Positions 1-7,591 of a stretch of DNA of 19,876 nucleotides are shown here, piece after piece. Each line of letters begins with the position of its first letter. The stretch's first letter is position 1. A program made the position numbers and the translations under genes. This DNA is from CAZIKB01 sp964539665 (GTDB lineage Bacteria > Zhuqueibacterota > Zhuqueibacteria > Oceanimicrobiales > Oceanimicrobiaceae), in contig CAZIKB010000118.1 in assembly GCA_964539665.1 (NCBI GenBank), positions 1-19,876 on the forward strand, given 5' to 3'. Under the pieces are notes generated by a model. The model was given only the letters and a program-made list of their open reading frames with translations, ran no database searches and was not told the DNA's origin.

Positions 1-101
1 TAAAACATTGTGTGCATGTAGCTACTTATGACATCTTAAAGTTAAAATGATATTATTATACAGATAGCGGAACTTCTTTTTCGGCACCTCTTGTTTGTGC
101 A

Positions 102-1124
102 TTGGCTGCGCTTATTTTATCCAAAGACAATAGTCTAACACCAACACAAGTTCAAGATACTATGGAATTGTCTGCTGTAGATCTTGGTACAACAGGAAGA
201 GATGATTATTATGGCCACGGCCGTATCGATGCATTTGAGGCTATACGTCATCTCTATGTTCCGCAAGTTTATACCAATATTCACGATGCAATAAATGCTG
301 CGGTTGCTGGTCAAACAGTTTTTGTTGCTTCCGGCACTCAGACTCTTTCGGACAGTATTGAAGTACCATCAGATATCACCCTCACTATTGCATCAGGCGC
401 CACTGTAAACCTCAATGGCTACCACATCAAATGTACCGGCAGCGGAAAAATAGTAAAACAAGGCAGCGTTTCCGGTTATAAGCATTATGCCAAACAAGGC
501 AATTATTACAAGGGATTTTTCCCTTCTTCGATTTCTCTCCAACAACTTATTGATAGTCATGCTTTAAGCGGTTGGAATATTTACCTTGATTCGGACACTT
601 ACAGTAATATTAATATGAAAGCGGGTGTTGGTCTCGTTGGTGATGATTATAGCTCCACAACCATTGATGGAACCATAACTTTTAACAATGATGACAATGC
701 AAGCCTGTCCTTAATGACTGTCACGAAAAAGATTTCAATTACCAACTCTGATTTTGTTAACCTGGCTTTGGAAACAACAGGAAATGGTTATATCGAAGCT
801 TCAGGATCAGTGGTTAATTTTGATGAAATAGATTCAGAAACATCATATTCAAAAGCCATTTACGCGCATACTTATTCTGATTTAGAGGTTTGGGCAGGCA
901 TGATAAGAAATAAAAGTGCAGTGGCTGTTCCAGTGTATTATTATTCAAGTGGATTGATTGATGAGGTGTATTTTTGCCTGAACAATATTGATATCTCTGC
1001 TGATTCACCAGGTACAGATACTTACCATTGTATGTTCAGCAGTTCCGAGGAAGGAGGTTCTGTGAGTGGTGATGTTACCTGGGAAGAATGGGATTATTGC
1101 GGTGCTTCAAAGCAATTATCATAG
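102..1124 (+). CDS. S8 (subtilisin-like) peptidase C-terminal end plus beta-helix-like region (fragment of the broken gene)
   Basis: The open segment actually extends from base 51, where the codons give YYYTDSGTSFSAPLV before the first possible start, a TTG at 102. GTSFSAP is the signature around the catalytic Ser of S8 subtilases, so the Asp and His of the triad would lie upstream of the window. The next 50 residues (ending near GHGRIDAFEAI, a standard subtilase tail) finish the protease fold. From about base 265 the protein changes to short beta strands with Asn/Asp turns (IHDAINAAVAGQTVFVASG, then TLTIASGATVNLNG), the pattern of right-handed beta-helix, pectate-lyase-like proteins. It has a Cys-containing, Trp-rich end (WEEWDYCG). 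As an isolated product it would lack most of the protease and the sorting signal, so it is probably non-functional. The TTG at 102 is only the first formal start. Confidence 0.6.
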   Translation: MAALILSKDNSLTPTQVQDTMELSAVDLGTTGRDDYYGHGRIDAFEAIRHLYVPQVYTNIHDAINAAVAGQTVFVASGTQTLSDSIEVPSDITLTIASGATVNLNGYHIKCTGSGKIVKQGSVSGYKHYAKQGNYYKGFFPSSISLQQLIDSHALSGWNIYLDSDTYSNINMKAGVGLVGDDYSSTTIDGTITFNNDDNASLSLMTVTKKISITNSDFVNLALETTGNGYIEASGSVVNFDEIDSETSYSKAIYAHTYSDLEVWAGMIRNKSAVAVPVYYYSSGLIDEVYFCLNNIDISADSPGTDTYHCMFSSSEEGGSVSGDVTWEEWDYCGASKQLS

Positions 1125-1313
1125 TCAGTTCACACAACATCAGGTCAAGAATCAATTGCGTCTAATGGTGACGATCGGGGGCAAAACGATTATCGGGAAG
1201 CCCTGGGTATCTGGCGCACCATTAAGAGCAATCTCAGGCAGGATAAAAAATCAGGCATAGCTTTAAATCCACAGAATTATGCATCCGAGTTTACCAGCGC
1301 AACTGGTAAATTT

Positions 1314-2039
1314 ATGCAGGTAATAGCTAAATATCCGGACAGTCCGTATACAACCTCTGCATTGGCGCGACTTGCTGTGATTTGGCGGGTGACGAAAAAG
1401 TTTAAAGCGCTTGAGGATTATATGCAGGGTATCGCCGGCAATCCGAAGTTGGCTCATCTGCGTTCCCAGGCTCTGGGCGCCATGATCCCTGCTCTAATTA
1501 AACAGAACGCTTATGCAAAAGCTATCGAATTATCTGATCAAATCATCCATGAATTTCCTCAGGATGCCTACGTATGTGAGCTGCTTTATGGGAAAGGCCT
1601 TATCTATAAATACTATCTCAACGACCTGGATAAAGCTGAAGAGATTTTCAAATTAGTTATTGCGCAATATCCTGGTCATCTAACCGCCGAGTCCGCCAGA
1701 GATGAAATGGCAGATATGGGACAAGAGTACTTTGCCAAAGAATCATCAGAGCCAGAACCAGTGGTGGAACTCACTGCACAGAATTATCCCAATCCATTCA
1801 ACCCGGAGACGCGTATTCAGTTTACCTTGCCAGAACCTGGGCGCGTGGTATTGAAGATTTATGACATCCTGGGAAGGGAAGTCAACACATTAATTGATGC
1901 AGATAGACTGTCAGGTAAATATTCGGTTAACTGGAATGGCCGAAACAGCCTGGGTGTCGAAGTGGCTTCCGGGATGTATTTTTATCAGATTCAGTTTATG
2001 GGTGAGATACTTACCAGCAAGATGCTATTAATTCGATAG
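1314..2039 (+). CDS. TPR-like helical region with C-terminal T9SS type A sorting domain (3' fragment of the broken gene)
   Basis: Residues from about 10 to 140 are amphipathic helices with TPR-like phrasing (FMQVIAKYPDSPYTTSALARLA, later AEEIFKLVIAQYPGHLTAESA). A short acidic linker follows (SSEPEPVVEL). The last 85 residues are a typical T9SS type A sorting domain: QNYPNPFNPET, then LPEPGRVVLKIYDILGREV, then GMYFYQIQ and a basic end. In T9SS bacteria this domain directs a protein through the outer membrane to the cell surface. The sense frame continues upstream of the ATG at 1314 back to the TAG at 1122 (reading GQESIASN and YREALGIWRTI), and no ribosome binding site precedes 1314. This piece is therefore best read as the end of the broken S8 gene rather than a separate gene. 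Confidence 0.65.
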   Translation: MQVIAKYPDSPYTTSALARLAVIWRVTKKFKALEDYMQGIAGNPKLAHLRSQALGAMIPALIKQNAYAKAIELSDQIIHEFPQDAYVCELLYGKGLIYKYYLNDLDKAEEIFKLVIAQYPGHLTAESARDEMADMGQEYFAKESSEPEPVVELTAQNYPNPFNPETRIQFTLPEPGRVVLKIYDILGREVNTLIDADRLSGKYSVNWNGRNSLGVEVASGMYFYQIQFMGEILTSKMLLIR

Positions 2040-2064
2040 TAACTTATTAAGAATGGCGATTTCG

Positions 2065-2103
2065 GATTTGCCACACACATTGCCTGTGTGTGGCAAATCT
2101 AAA
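2065..2103 (+). terminator. Hairpin terminator after the broken protease gene
   Basis: A perfect 15-bp stem (2065-2079 pairing with 2085-2099) with a 5-base loop sits 25 bases after the stop at 2039. It is followed by a mixed TAAATTTT stretch rather than a clean T run. The stem is nearly symmetrical in use and could also act on transcripts from the other strand. Confidence 0.7.
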
Positions 2104-2331
2104 TTTTGAATTATCCCCAATGCTGTCATTCACGCAAAATCAGGTATGATAAAAGTATATTGAAGACAGGTTAAACTGTACATAGATTGAGACTCCATTT
2201 ATGAAATTGATTAAATTAACAATTAAGAAAAAAATTACCTTGAAAATGCTCAAGAAATGTCCTATATTGTGCCTTTATTAAATTTAAAGTGAGTTTAATA
2301 TTTTAACGGGAAACCGATATAATACTCTCTT
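2104..2331 (+). other. Intergenic region between the broken protease gene and the HAD gene
   Basis: This AT-rich stretch holds a good sigma-70-like promoter at 2240-2268 and a second, weaker TATAAT hexamer at 2318-2323 with no good -35 partner. A 26-codon lysine-rich open frame (2201-2281) is present but has no convincing ribosome binding site and overlaps the promoter. I see no RNA gene or repeat here. Confidence 0.4.
2240..2268 (+). promoter_or_regulatory. Sigma-70-like promoter for the HAD / surface-protein operon
   Basis: TTGAAA (2240-2245), a 17-bp spacer and TATATT (2263-2268) match the consensus at 10 of 12 positions with ideal spacing. Transcription would start near 2275, leaving a leader of roughly 145 bases before the preferred start at 2419. 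It is the best candidate promoter for the run of genes ending at 8527. Confidence 0.5.
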
Positions 2332-2418
2332 TTGCTCATTTCAAAATCATTCAATGCCGTAAAGGATTCTACTGAAAATTTTGTGAAAAACCGCTCAAGC
2401 AGTCCCGGAATAGATTTT

Positions 2419-3051
2419 TTGATTAAAGCTGTGCTATTTGATTTTGATGGCGTGTTGGTCAACAGCATGTCGTTTCATGTCAAAGCCTGGCAAACCATTT
2501 TTAGAGATATTGATATCGAGATCAAGCCAGAAGATGTGCTGTTAACAGAAGGCAGCCGCTCCATTGAGTTAGCCCGTCAAATTTTAACAAAAAAAAATGT
2601 TGAAACTTCTGAAGAAGCGCTAATTAACTTAGTGGCTAAGAAACAAAGAAAGTACCGGGAAATCACAAAAGCTAAATTAACCAACAGCGCTGAATCATTT
2701 ATCATAGAATTAAAAAAACAGGGTATGTTAATTGGATTGGTCACTGGAACCCCTCGTTTGAATGTGGAAGAGATTTTAACTCCGGAGCTTATCTCGCGAA
2801 TAGACGTCATGGTTACGGCCGATGATACGCAAGCAGGTAAGCCCAATCCAGAATGTTATTTAAAAGCCGTGTCTCTTTTAAACGTTGAACCCGGCCAATG
2901 CCTGGTCGTGGAAAATGCGCCTCTGGGTATTCAAGCAGCGAAAAATGCAGGCATGAAAGTTGTAGCGCTAACAACAACATTGAACCGAAGCTATTTAGTC
3001 GGAGCGGATTTCTATGCAACCGATCTTTCTGATTTAGAAAACAGTTGGTAA
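2419..3051 (+). CDS. HAD-superfamily phosphatase/phosphoglucomutase-like hydrolase (subfamily IA)
   Basis: This is a HAD-fold phosphatase of the beta-phosphoglucomutase / phosphoglycolate-phosphatase group, about 210 residues from the TTG at 2419. Motif I is FDFDGVLVNS with nucleophile Asp8 and acid Asp10. Motif II is Thr109 in LVTGTP, motif III is Lys141 in AGKPNP, and motif IV is Glu165-Asn166 in VVENAPLG, where many relatives have Glu-Asp. The helical cap begins with SFHVKAWQ, the beta-PGM style, so a sugar phosphate is a plausible substrate; the true substrate cannot be read from sequence. The open frame extends upstream to a TTG at 2332, but those 29 residues are unlike the family. The 2419 start puts the protein directly at strand 1 of the fold and has GGAA at 2407-2410 at suitable spacing. 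The next gene starts 33 bp downstream. Confidence 0.8.
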   Translation: MIKAVLFDFDGVLVNSMSFHVKAWQTIFRDIDIEIKPEDVLLTEGSRSIELARQILTKKNVETSEEALINLVAKKQRKYREITKAKLTNSAESFIIELKKQGMLIGLVTGTPRLNVEEILTPELISRIDVMVTADDTQAGKPNPECYLKAVSLLNVEPGQCLVVENAPLGIQAAKNAGMKVVALTTTLNRSYLVGADFYATDLSDLENSW

Positions 3052-3084
3052 AAAATTTTAAATTAAAATAAGTGAGCAAAAAAG

Positions 3085-5022
3085 TTGATAAAAGCAAGGA
3101 TGTTACGCATCATATTTAAAATCCTGAAAAAATGTCTTTACATTAATTTTCTTGTAATGTTAGCTGTCTTCTGGCATTGCACCGAAGACAATCCCATTCA
3201 GCCCGAGCCAACTTTTGTGCCTGAAATCTCGAATTTAATTTATCCTGCGGTTGTTTATTCATTATCCCCCCAAAAGCATATCATTTCCGTCAAAGTAGTT
3301 GATCCGCAAGGGATTGACGATATTGAAGAGGTGTTTTTTGAGGTTACCAAAGTCGACTCCAGCTCTCCAAACATGCAGGGGCTTTTGCATGATAATGGTG
3401 TACTTGGGGATATCCTTCCAATAGATGGTATTTACGCAACACAGATTGATGGCAGTTTTGCACAAAACGATTTCGGTCAGTTTAATCTGGAGGTAATAGC
3501 GAGGGACGCGAGCGGCAATGCGAGCAATGTTTTAACCGCATTCATAAACGTCCTTTCGATCGCTCCGGGCTCAGCGCCGGTCATCCTTAGAACGATAGTT
3601 CCCAGTAGTGTTATTGTTATTCCTGATTTTGAGTTTTTAATTGAAGTCGAAGTCGCAGATTCGGATGGATTATCCGACATTAAGCGGGTATTTTATCAGT
3701 TAGCGCCGCCTGCTCATCCTAATCCCACTGTTGAAGCAGAGTTTGTTGACGACGGCTCATCCGGGGACAAAGTACCTGGTGACGGCATTTTTACGGCGGT
3801 TTTGAGCACGAGGCTATTCACAAAAATTTCCGATTATTTTCTAAGATTTCAGGCACAAGACCTGGGCGGGAATGCGAGTCAGCCAGTGGTGGTTATTGTG
3901 AAGGGACGGGCTGAATTACTATTTGAGCCTATTATTTCGAAAACCGAAGCGCCGAGGATAGTTATCCTTGATGGCGTTGCAAATCCTGAGGTTGCTGTTA
4001 GTGTGGAGGTTACGGATCCGCAGGGATTTTCCAACATTGAATATGTCAGGTATAAAGTCATATTGCCGGACAGCAGTGCAGAATCGAATGATTTCTTTCA
4101 AATGGCGGACGACGGGAATGTAGCTGTTTCAGGAGATACGATTGCCGGGGATGGCAGGTATAGCGGCAAATTCACTTTCATCACCAACGAAATGACGCCA
4201 GGGGAATTCAGGTTTGTTTTTCAGGTGATGGACAAAAATAATTTTTTGAGTAATAAAATTGAATATAGTATAATTTTCACCTTTAATAGCGCTCCGGTTA
4301 TCTTAAATTTATCTGCTCTAAATGAAGTAAGCATTGTTGATAAGCGTGATTCAGTCATTGTCAATACTATTGACGTTGCGGATGCGCAGGGCCTTTCAGA
4401 TATAGAATACGTTAAATATCGAGTTGTTTTGCCTGGAGATGAAGAAGACCCGAATGGTCCATATCAAATGGCTGATGATGGCGATATCGAGATTTCCGGG
4501 GATGCGATTGCTGGCGACGGCACCTATAGCAACAAATTCGGATTTGAGGCTGAAAATGTAGTTGCTGGAGATTATAAATTTATATTTCAAGCGAAAGACA
4601 AGAATGATTCACTAAGTAATGTAATCGAGCATTCTCTGACTCTTTCATTCATAAACTCTCCGGTTTTATCAAACGTGGTTGCACCTGATACGGTGAAGCT
4701 CCACCCGACAAATCAAATACTTATCGATATTATGGTTGATGTAAAGGATCCGGAAGGATTTTCAAACATTGACTGGGTGCGATTCAAGAGTTTTCTCCCA
4801 AACGGTGATGAATCCAGTCAAAGTCCTTTTTATCTTGTAGACGATGGCAGTAGCGGCGACGACACTGCCGGCGATGGCACCTACAGTCTCACGATCGTTC
4901 TGCTGCCTCGAAACGCAGTTCCACCCGTGCCGTTAGGAAATTTCAGATTTGTATTTCAGGCGAAGGACAAATCAGCGCTTTTTAGTAATATCATCGAAAA
5001 CATTTTAACCGTCACAGAATAG
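3085..5022 (+). CDS. Putative surface lipoprotein with five tandem ~120-residue Ig-like repeats
   Basis: The protein has 645 residues from a TTG at 3085 (GTGAG upstream). An in-frame ATG at 3100 is possible, but the purine run abuts it too closely. The N-terminus is basic, then hydrophobic (about residues 18-30), then Cys32 followed by an acidic, Pro-rich stretch (TEDNPIQPEP). That is lipoprotein-like, but His at -1 and Trp at -2 are not a standard lipobox. The rest is five repeats of 119-122 residues. Each has V-DPQG-DIEYVRY near the start, an acidic turn of the form DDGxxSGDxxAGDGxYS (residues 103, 222, 342, 464, 586) and FRFVFQAKDKxxxxSN near the end. The Asp/Gly turns look able to bind calcium; this is inference. 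Repeats 3, 4 and 5 are closest to each other. The context of PorV-type barrels and a sorting-domain protein suggests a cell-surface structural or binding role. No enzyme motif is seen. Confidence 0.7.
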   Translation: MIKARMLRIIFKILKKCLYINFLVMLAVFWHCTEDNPIQPEPTFVPEISNLIYPAVVYSLSPQKHIISVKVVDPQGIDDIEEVFFEVTKVDSSSPNMQGLLHDNGVLGDILPIDGIYATQIDGSFAQNDFGQFNLEVIARDASGNASNVLTAFINVLSIAPGSAPVILRTIVPSSVIVIPDFEFLIEVEVADSDGLSDIKRVFYQLAPPAHPNPTVEAEFVDDGSSGDKVPGDGIFTAVLSTRLFTKISDYFLRFQAQDLGGNASQPVVVIVKGRAELLFEPIISKTEAPRIVILDGVANPEVAVSVEVTDPQGFSNIEYVRYKVILPDSSAESNDFFQMADDGNVAVSGDTIAGDGRYSGKFTFITNEMTPGEFRFVFQVMDKNNFLSNKIEYSIIFTFNSAPVILNLSALNEVSIVDKRDSVIVNTIDVADAQGLSDIEYVKYRVVLPGDEEDPNGPYQMADDGDIEISGDAIAGDGTYSNKFGFEAENVVAGDYKFIFQAKDKNDSLSNVIEHSLTLSFINSPVLSNVVAPDTVKLHPTNQILIDIMVDVKDPEGFSNIDWVRFKSFLPNGDESSQSPFYLVDDGSSGDDTAGDGTYSLTIVLLPRNAVPPVPLGNFRFVFQAKDKSALFSNIIENILTVTE

Positions 5023-5037
5023 GGAGAGTTTTTATAC

Positions 5038-6528
5038 ATGCTTTCAACTATTAAATTGAATATCCTGATTCTCGCCAGCTTACTACTTCTGCAAACCAAT
5101 TCTTTCTCACAAATTCTGCATAAAGATTCCTTCCGCATGTATGCTCAGTCAGATTCAGGACTGGCGAGCAACTCGGTTACAGATATAATTATAGCAGACA
5201 GTACGGTCTGGTTTGGAACAGGCGCTGGATTAAGCCGAACATCAGATTCAGGTCGATTCTTTGAATCCTTCGGTAAGGAGCAAGGATTAGGCCGGGGCGG
5301 TGTATCCGGTTTGGCCATTTCTGATGAAATTATCTGGGTAGCTACCGGTTTTGATACCACTAATGAATTTGGCAATTTTCAAGCCGGCGGTGGTTTATCG
5401 TATTCGCTGGATGACGGTACAACCTGGATTCATATTCCCCAGCCGGGTCCCACACCAGTCCAAAATATCACGTTTGATATTGCGCTTCGAGACGAGGAAG
5501 TGTGGATAGCCAGCTTTGGTGGTGGGCTTAGAATGTCGAATGATCGCGGCGAGTCGTGGGAAATTGTCACGCCGGATTCGTTCATTTTTGATCCGCTCGG
5601 CAATCTAAACCATCGCGTTTTTTCAGTAATTTCAGTGGATGGTGCTCTCTGGGTGGGTACTGCTGGCGGTATTAATCGTTCCATTGATGGCGGGCACACC
5701 TGGACAAATTTCAACCATCAAAATCAACCAAATCCCATTTCCGGAAATTTTGTTGTGGCTATCGCGCACCAGAGATATGCAAGTAAAGATATAATTTGGG
5801 CGGCTGCTCGGGCAACCACTGTAGAATCAAGAGATACCACGGAATTTCAAGGGGTGTCGTGGAGCGAAGATCAAGGTTTTTCCTGGCACACCGCTTTACG
5901 TGGAGAAACGGTGCACAATTTTGCAATTCATGGTTCGGTAGTATATGCTGCATCAAACAATGGGCTGTTTAAATCTATTGACGGTGGAACCACCTGGGCT
6001 CTCTTTCCAAATATTGAAAATACCAGCGGCACAAGAAAAATTTTATCAAATAATGTATTTTCAGCAAGAGAGAGTGCAGGCAACGCTCTCTGGGTCGGCA
6101 CAAAAAATGGATTGGCAAAAACATACGATAGTGGATTGACCTGGGAAGTATTCCAGGTTTTTGAACCTACTCCAATTCTTCGGCAACATCACTCGAGGTT
6201 GGGTAATATCCAGAAAACCATCCGAACCTATGCCTATCCGAATCCATTTTCTCCAAATGTGCATAACAATCTGGACGGCGTCGGACATGTTCGGTTCCAA
6301 TATAACACCAATAATGCCACCCGTGCTACCCTGAAAATTTTTGATTTTGCCATGCATTTAGTCACAACTGTGGTTGAAGTTGTATCACGTCCAGCAGGCG
6401 GTCATTTTTATGAAACCTGGGATGGCACCGACGACCGGGGAATGCGGGTAGATAACGGTGTGTATTTTTATCGACTGGAATTGGAAGACGATGGTACTTA
6501 TTGGGGCAAGTTGATTGTTTTAAACTGA
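5038..6528 (+). CDS. Secreted Asp-box (BNR/sortilin-like) beta-propeller with C-terminal T9SS/FlgD-like domain
   Basis: This ATG start has GGGAGAG 9 bases upstream, immediately after the previous stop. Residues 1-25 form a signal peptide ending SFSQ. Seven Asp-box motifs (S-x-D-x-G-x-S/T-W) lie near residues 68, 123, 167, 215, 276, 313 and 362, each preceded by a strand such as ALWVGT or VVYAAS. That is the layout of a BNR or photosystem-assembly-like beta-propeller. The region carries no recognisable sialidase catalytic set, so a binding or scaffold role is more likely than hydrolysis. From residue 399 a sorting-type domain follows: YPNPFSP, then ATLKIFDFAMHLV, then ETWDGTDDRGMRVDNGVYFYRLEL. 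It resembles FlgD Ig-like and T9SS type A domains. It is probably exported through T9SS, and the two PorV-type genes directly downstream fit that. Confidence 0.8.
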   Translation: MLSTIKLNILILASLLLLQTNSFSQILHKDSFRMYAQSDSGLASNSVTDIIIADSTVWFGTGAGLSRTSDSGRFFESFGKEQGLGRGGVSGLAISDEIIWVATGFDTTNEFGNFQAGGGLSYSLDDGTTWIHIPQPGPTPVQNITFDIALRDEEVWIASFGGGLRMSNDRGESWEIVTPDSFIFDPLGNLNHRVFSVISVDGALWVGTAGGINRSIDGGHTWTNFNHQNQPNPISGNFVVAIAHQRYASKDIIWAAARATTVESRDTTEFQGVSWSEDQGFSWHTALRGETVHNFAIHGSVVYAASNNGLFKSIDGGTTWALFPNIENTSGTRKILSNNVFSARESAGNALWVGTKNGLAKTYDSGLTWEVFQVFEPTPILRQHHSRLGNIQKTIRTYAYPNPFSPNVHNNLDGVGHVRFQYNTNNATRATLKIFDFAMHLVTTVVEVVSRPAGGHFYETWDGTDDRGMRVDNGVYFYRLELEDDGTYWGKLIVLN

Positions 6529-6541
6529 AAGGAAGCCAGAA

Positions 6542-7555
6542 TTGCGAATGAAAGTCAAGCATTGTGAAAATGCTCTAAGACAATTTATATTAATTACTTT
6601 TATCACTTTATCATGCATTGGAAGCACACACTCATTACATGCCCAGCGCGGTATAGCTGGCGCATTTCTTAGAATGGGGATCGGCGCTCGAGCCAAAGCC
6701 ATGGGTGGCGCTTATACTGCCCTCGCAAAAAATGTTGAAGCCAGCTATTATAATCCGGCCGGTTTACCTTTTCTCGAACATAAAGAGGTTATGGCGTCTT
6801 TTAATATTTTATCTTTGGATAGACAATTTTCATTTATTGGATTTGGCGTTCCTATACATCCTAAAATAAAGGACGGCGCAGGTAAAATGCTGGATGGCGG
6901 ATTTTCTCTTGCCTGGATTCGTGCTGGTGTGGGTAATATAGATGGCCGGGACAGCGATGGACGTGAAACAGGGAGTCTTTCAAATTCTGAAAACGCTTTT
7001 ATCTTTTCGTTTGCCTTAAAACCCGTGAATATTTTTTCTGTGGGATTATCTGTAAAAGTAATTTGGAATCGATTCCCTGGAGTGGGGTCCAATGGTGAGA
7101 CCGTGTCGGCCAATGGAGTTGGATTTGATCTCGGAGCGCTTGTCCAGCCAAACCAATGGGTAACCGTTGGAATATCAGTCAGAGACATCAATTCCAAATA
7201 TACCTGGAACACCGGCAAATTGTATGGAGAAACAGGTTCAGAAGTTATAAATAGATTTCCCAAAATAGTACGAACCGGCGTTGCATTTCGTGTGCCTAAA
7301 ATTCAGCAATTTACCTTTGCAATAGACTTTGAGGATAGTAAAAAACTGGACAGCAGGCTGCGTTTTGGCGTCGAAGGTATCTTTAAGCAGGGATTCGTTC
7401 TACGGGGAGGCCTGGATGATGATGGAACAATTTCTGCAGGTGGAGGGTATCATTTTAATATTTTTGGAAAAATGTCTCAGTTAAATTATGCTTTTATTTC
7501 TCAGGGAGAGCTAATAGAAGAGGAACACATTTTCACTTGGGTTTTTCAGTTTTAA
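6542..7555 (+). CDS. PorV/PorQ-family outer-membrane beta-barrel protein (first copy)
   Basis: The protein has 337 residues from a TTG at 6542 that sits 6 bases after AAAGGAAG; an ATG at 6548 is the alternative. A signal peptide ends at HAQ (about residue 35). The mature protein opens with the family signature FLRMGIGARAKAMGGAYTALAKNVEASYYNPAGL. It continues as alternating amphipathic strands with many Gly and aromatic residues, ending in a Phe (FTWVFQF), as outer-membrane barrels do. PorV in Bacteroidota is a FadL-like barrel that shuttles T9SS cargo from the translocon to the attachment complex. The family also includes PorQ and uncharacterised barrels, so the exact role is unknown. Its place 13 bp after a sorting-domain protein supports a T9SS link. 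Confidence 0.8.
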   Translation: MRMKVKHCENALRQFILITFITLSCIGSTHSLHAQRGIAGAFLRMGIGARAKAMGGAYTALAKNVEASYYNPAGLPFLEHKEVMASFNILSLDRQFSFIGFGVPIHPKIKDGAGKMLDGGFSLAWIRAGVGNIDGRDSDGRETGSLSNSENAFIFSFALKPVNIFSVGLSVKVIWNRFPGVGSNGETVSANGVGFDLGALVQPNQWVTVGISVRDINSKYTWNTGKLYGETGSEVINRFPKIVRTGVAFRVPKIQQFTFAIDFEDSKKLDSRLRFGVEGIFKQGFVLRGGLDDDGTISAGGGYHFNIFGKMSQLNYAFISQGELIEEEHIFTWVFQF

Positions 7556-7591
7556 TTATGACATTACGCAATCGTGTAACAGGAGTATCAA

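Larger units (their letters stand above)
3..2039 (+). pseudogene. Secreted S8 protease / beta-helix / TPR-like / T9SS-sorting protein, broken by two in-frame stops, 5' end outside window
   Basis: One reading frame (codons starting at 3, 6, 9 and so on) runs from the left edge to the TAG at 2037-2039 and is interrupted only by TGA at 48-50 and TAG at 1122-1124. Coding sense continues on both sides of each stop. Before the first, the translation VATYDILKLK resembles the segment just upstream of the serine motif in subtilases, although the usual Ala-Pro-Gly is missing. After it comes the GTSFSAP active-serine motif. Across the second stop a low-complexity linker continues into a helical region and a T9SS sorting domain. 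No ribosome binding site lies before the TTG at 102 or the ATG at 1314, so neither open segment looks like an independent gene. Other genes here end in TAG or TGA normally, so genome-wide recoding is unlikely. A nonsense-decayed gene is my preferred reading; an assembly error is the alternative. Confidence 0.7.

Noticed and set aside
1066..1260. 64-codon plus-strand ORF spanning the TAG at 1122
   Set aside because: It is in another frame, while the original frame keeps making sense across the stop, so a frameshift explanation is not needed.
1..2039. Alternative genetic code or stop-codon recoding to explain both stops
   Set aside because: Genes throughout the window terminate normally at TAG, TGA and TAA, and the two internal stops are different codons.
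2201..2281. 26-codon lysine-rich ORF starting with ATG before the HAD gene
   Set aside because: No convincing ribosome binding site, biased AT-driven composition, and it overlaps the likely promoter at 2240-2268.
6748..7263. 171-codon minus-strand ORF opposite the first PorV-type gene
   Set aside because: Shadow of a clear outer-membrane barrel gene; Pro/Ser/Thr-rich translation is typical of antisense frames.
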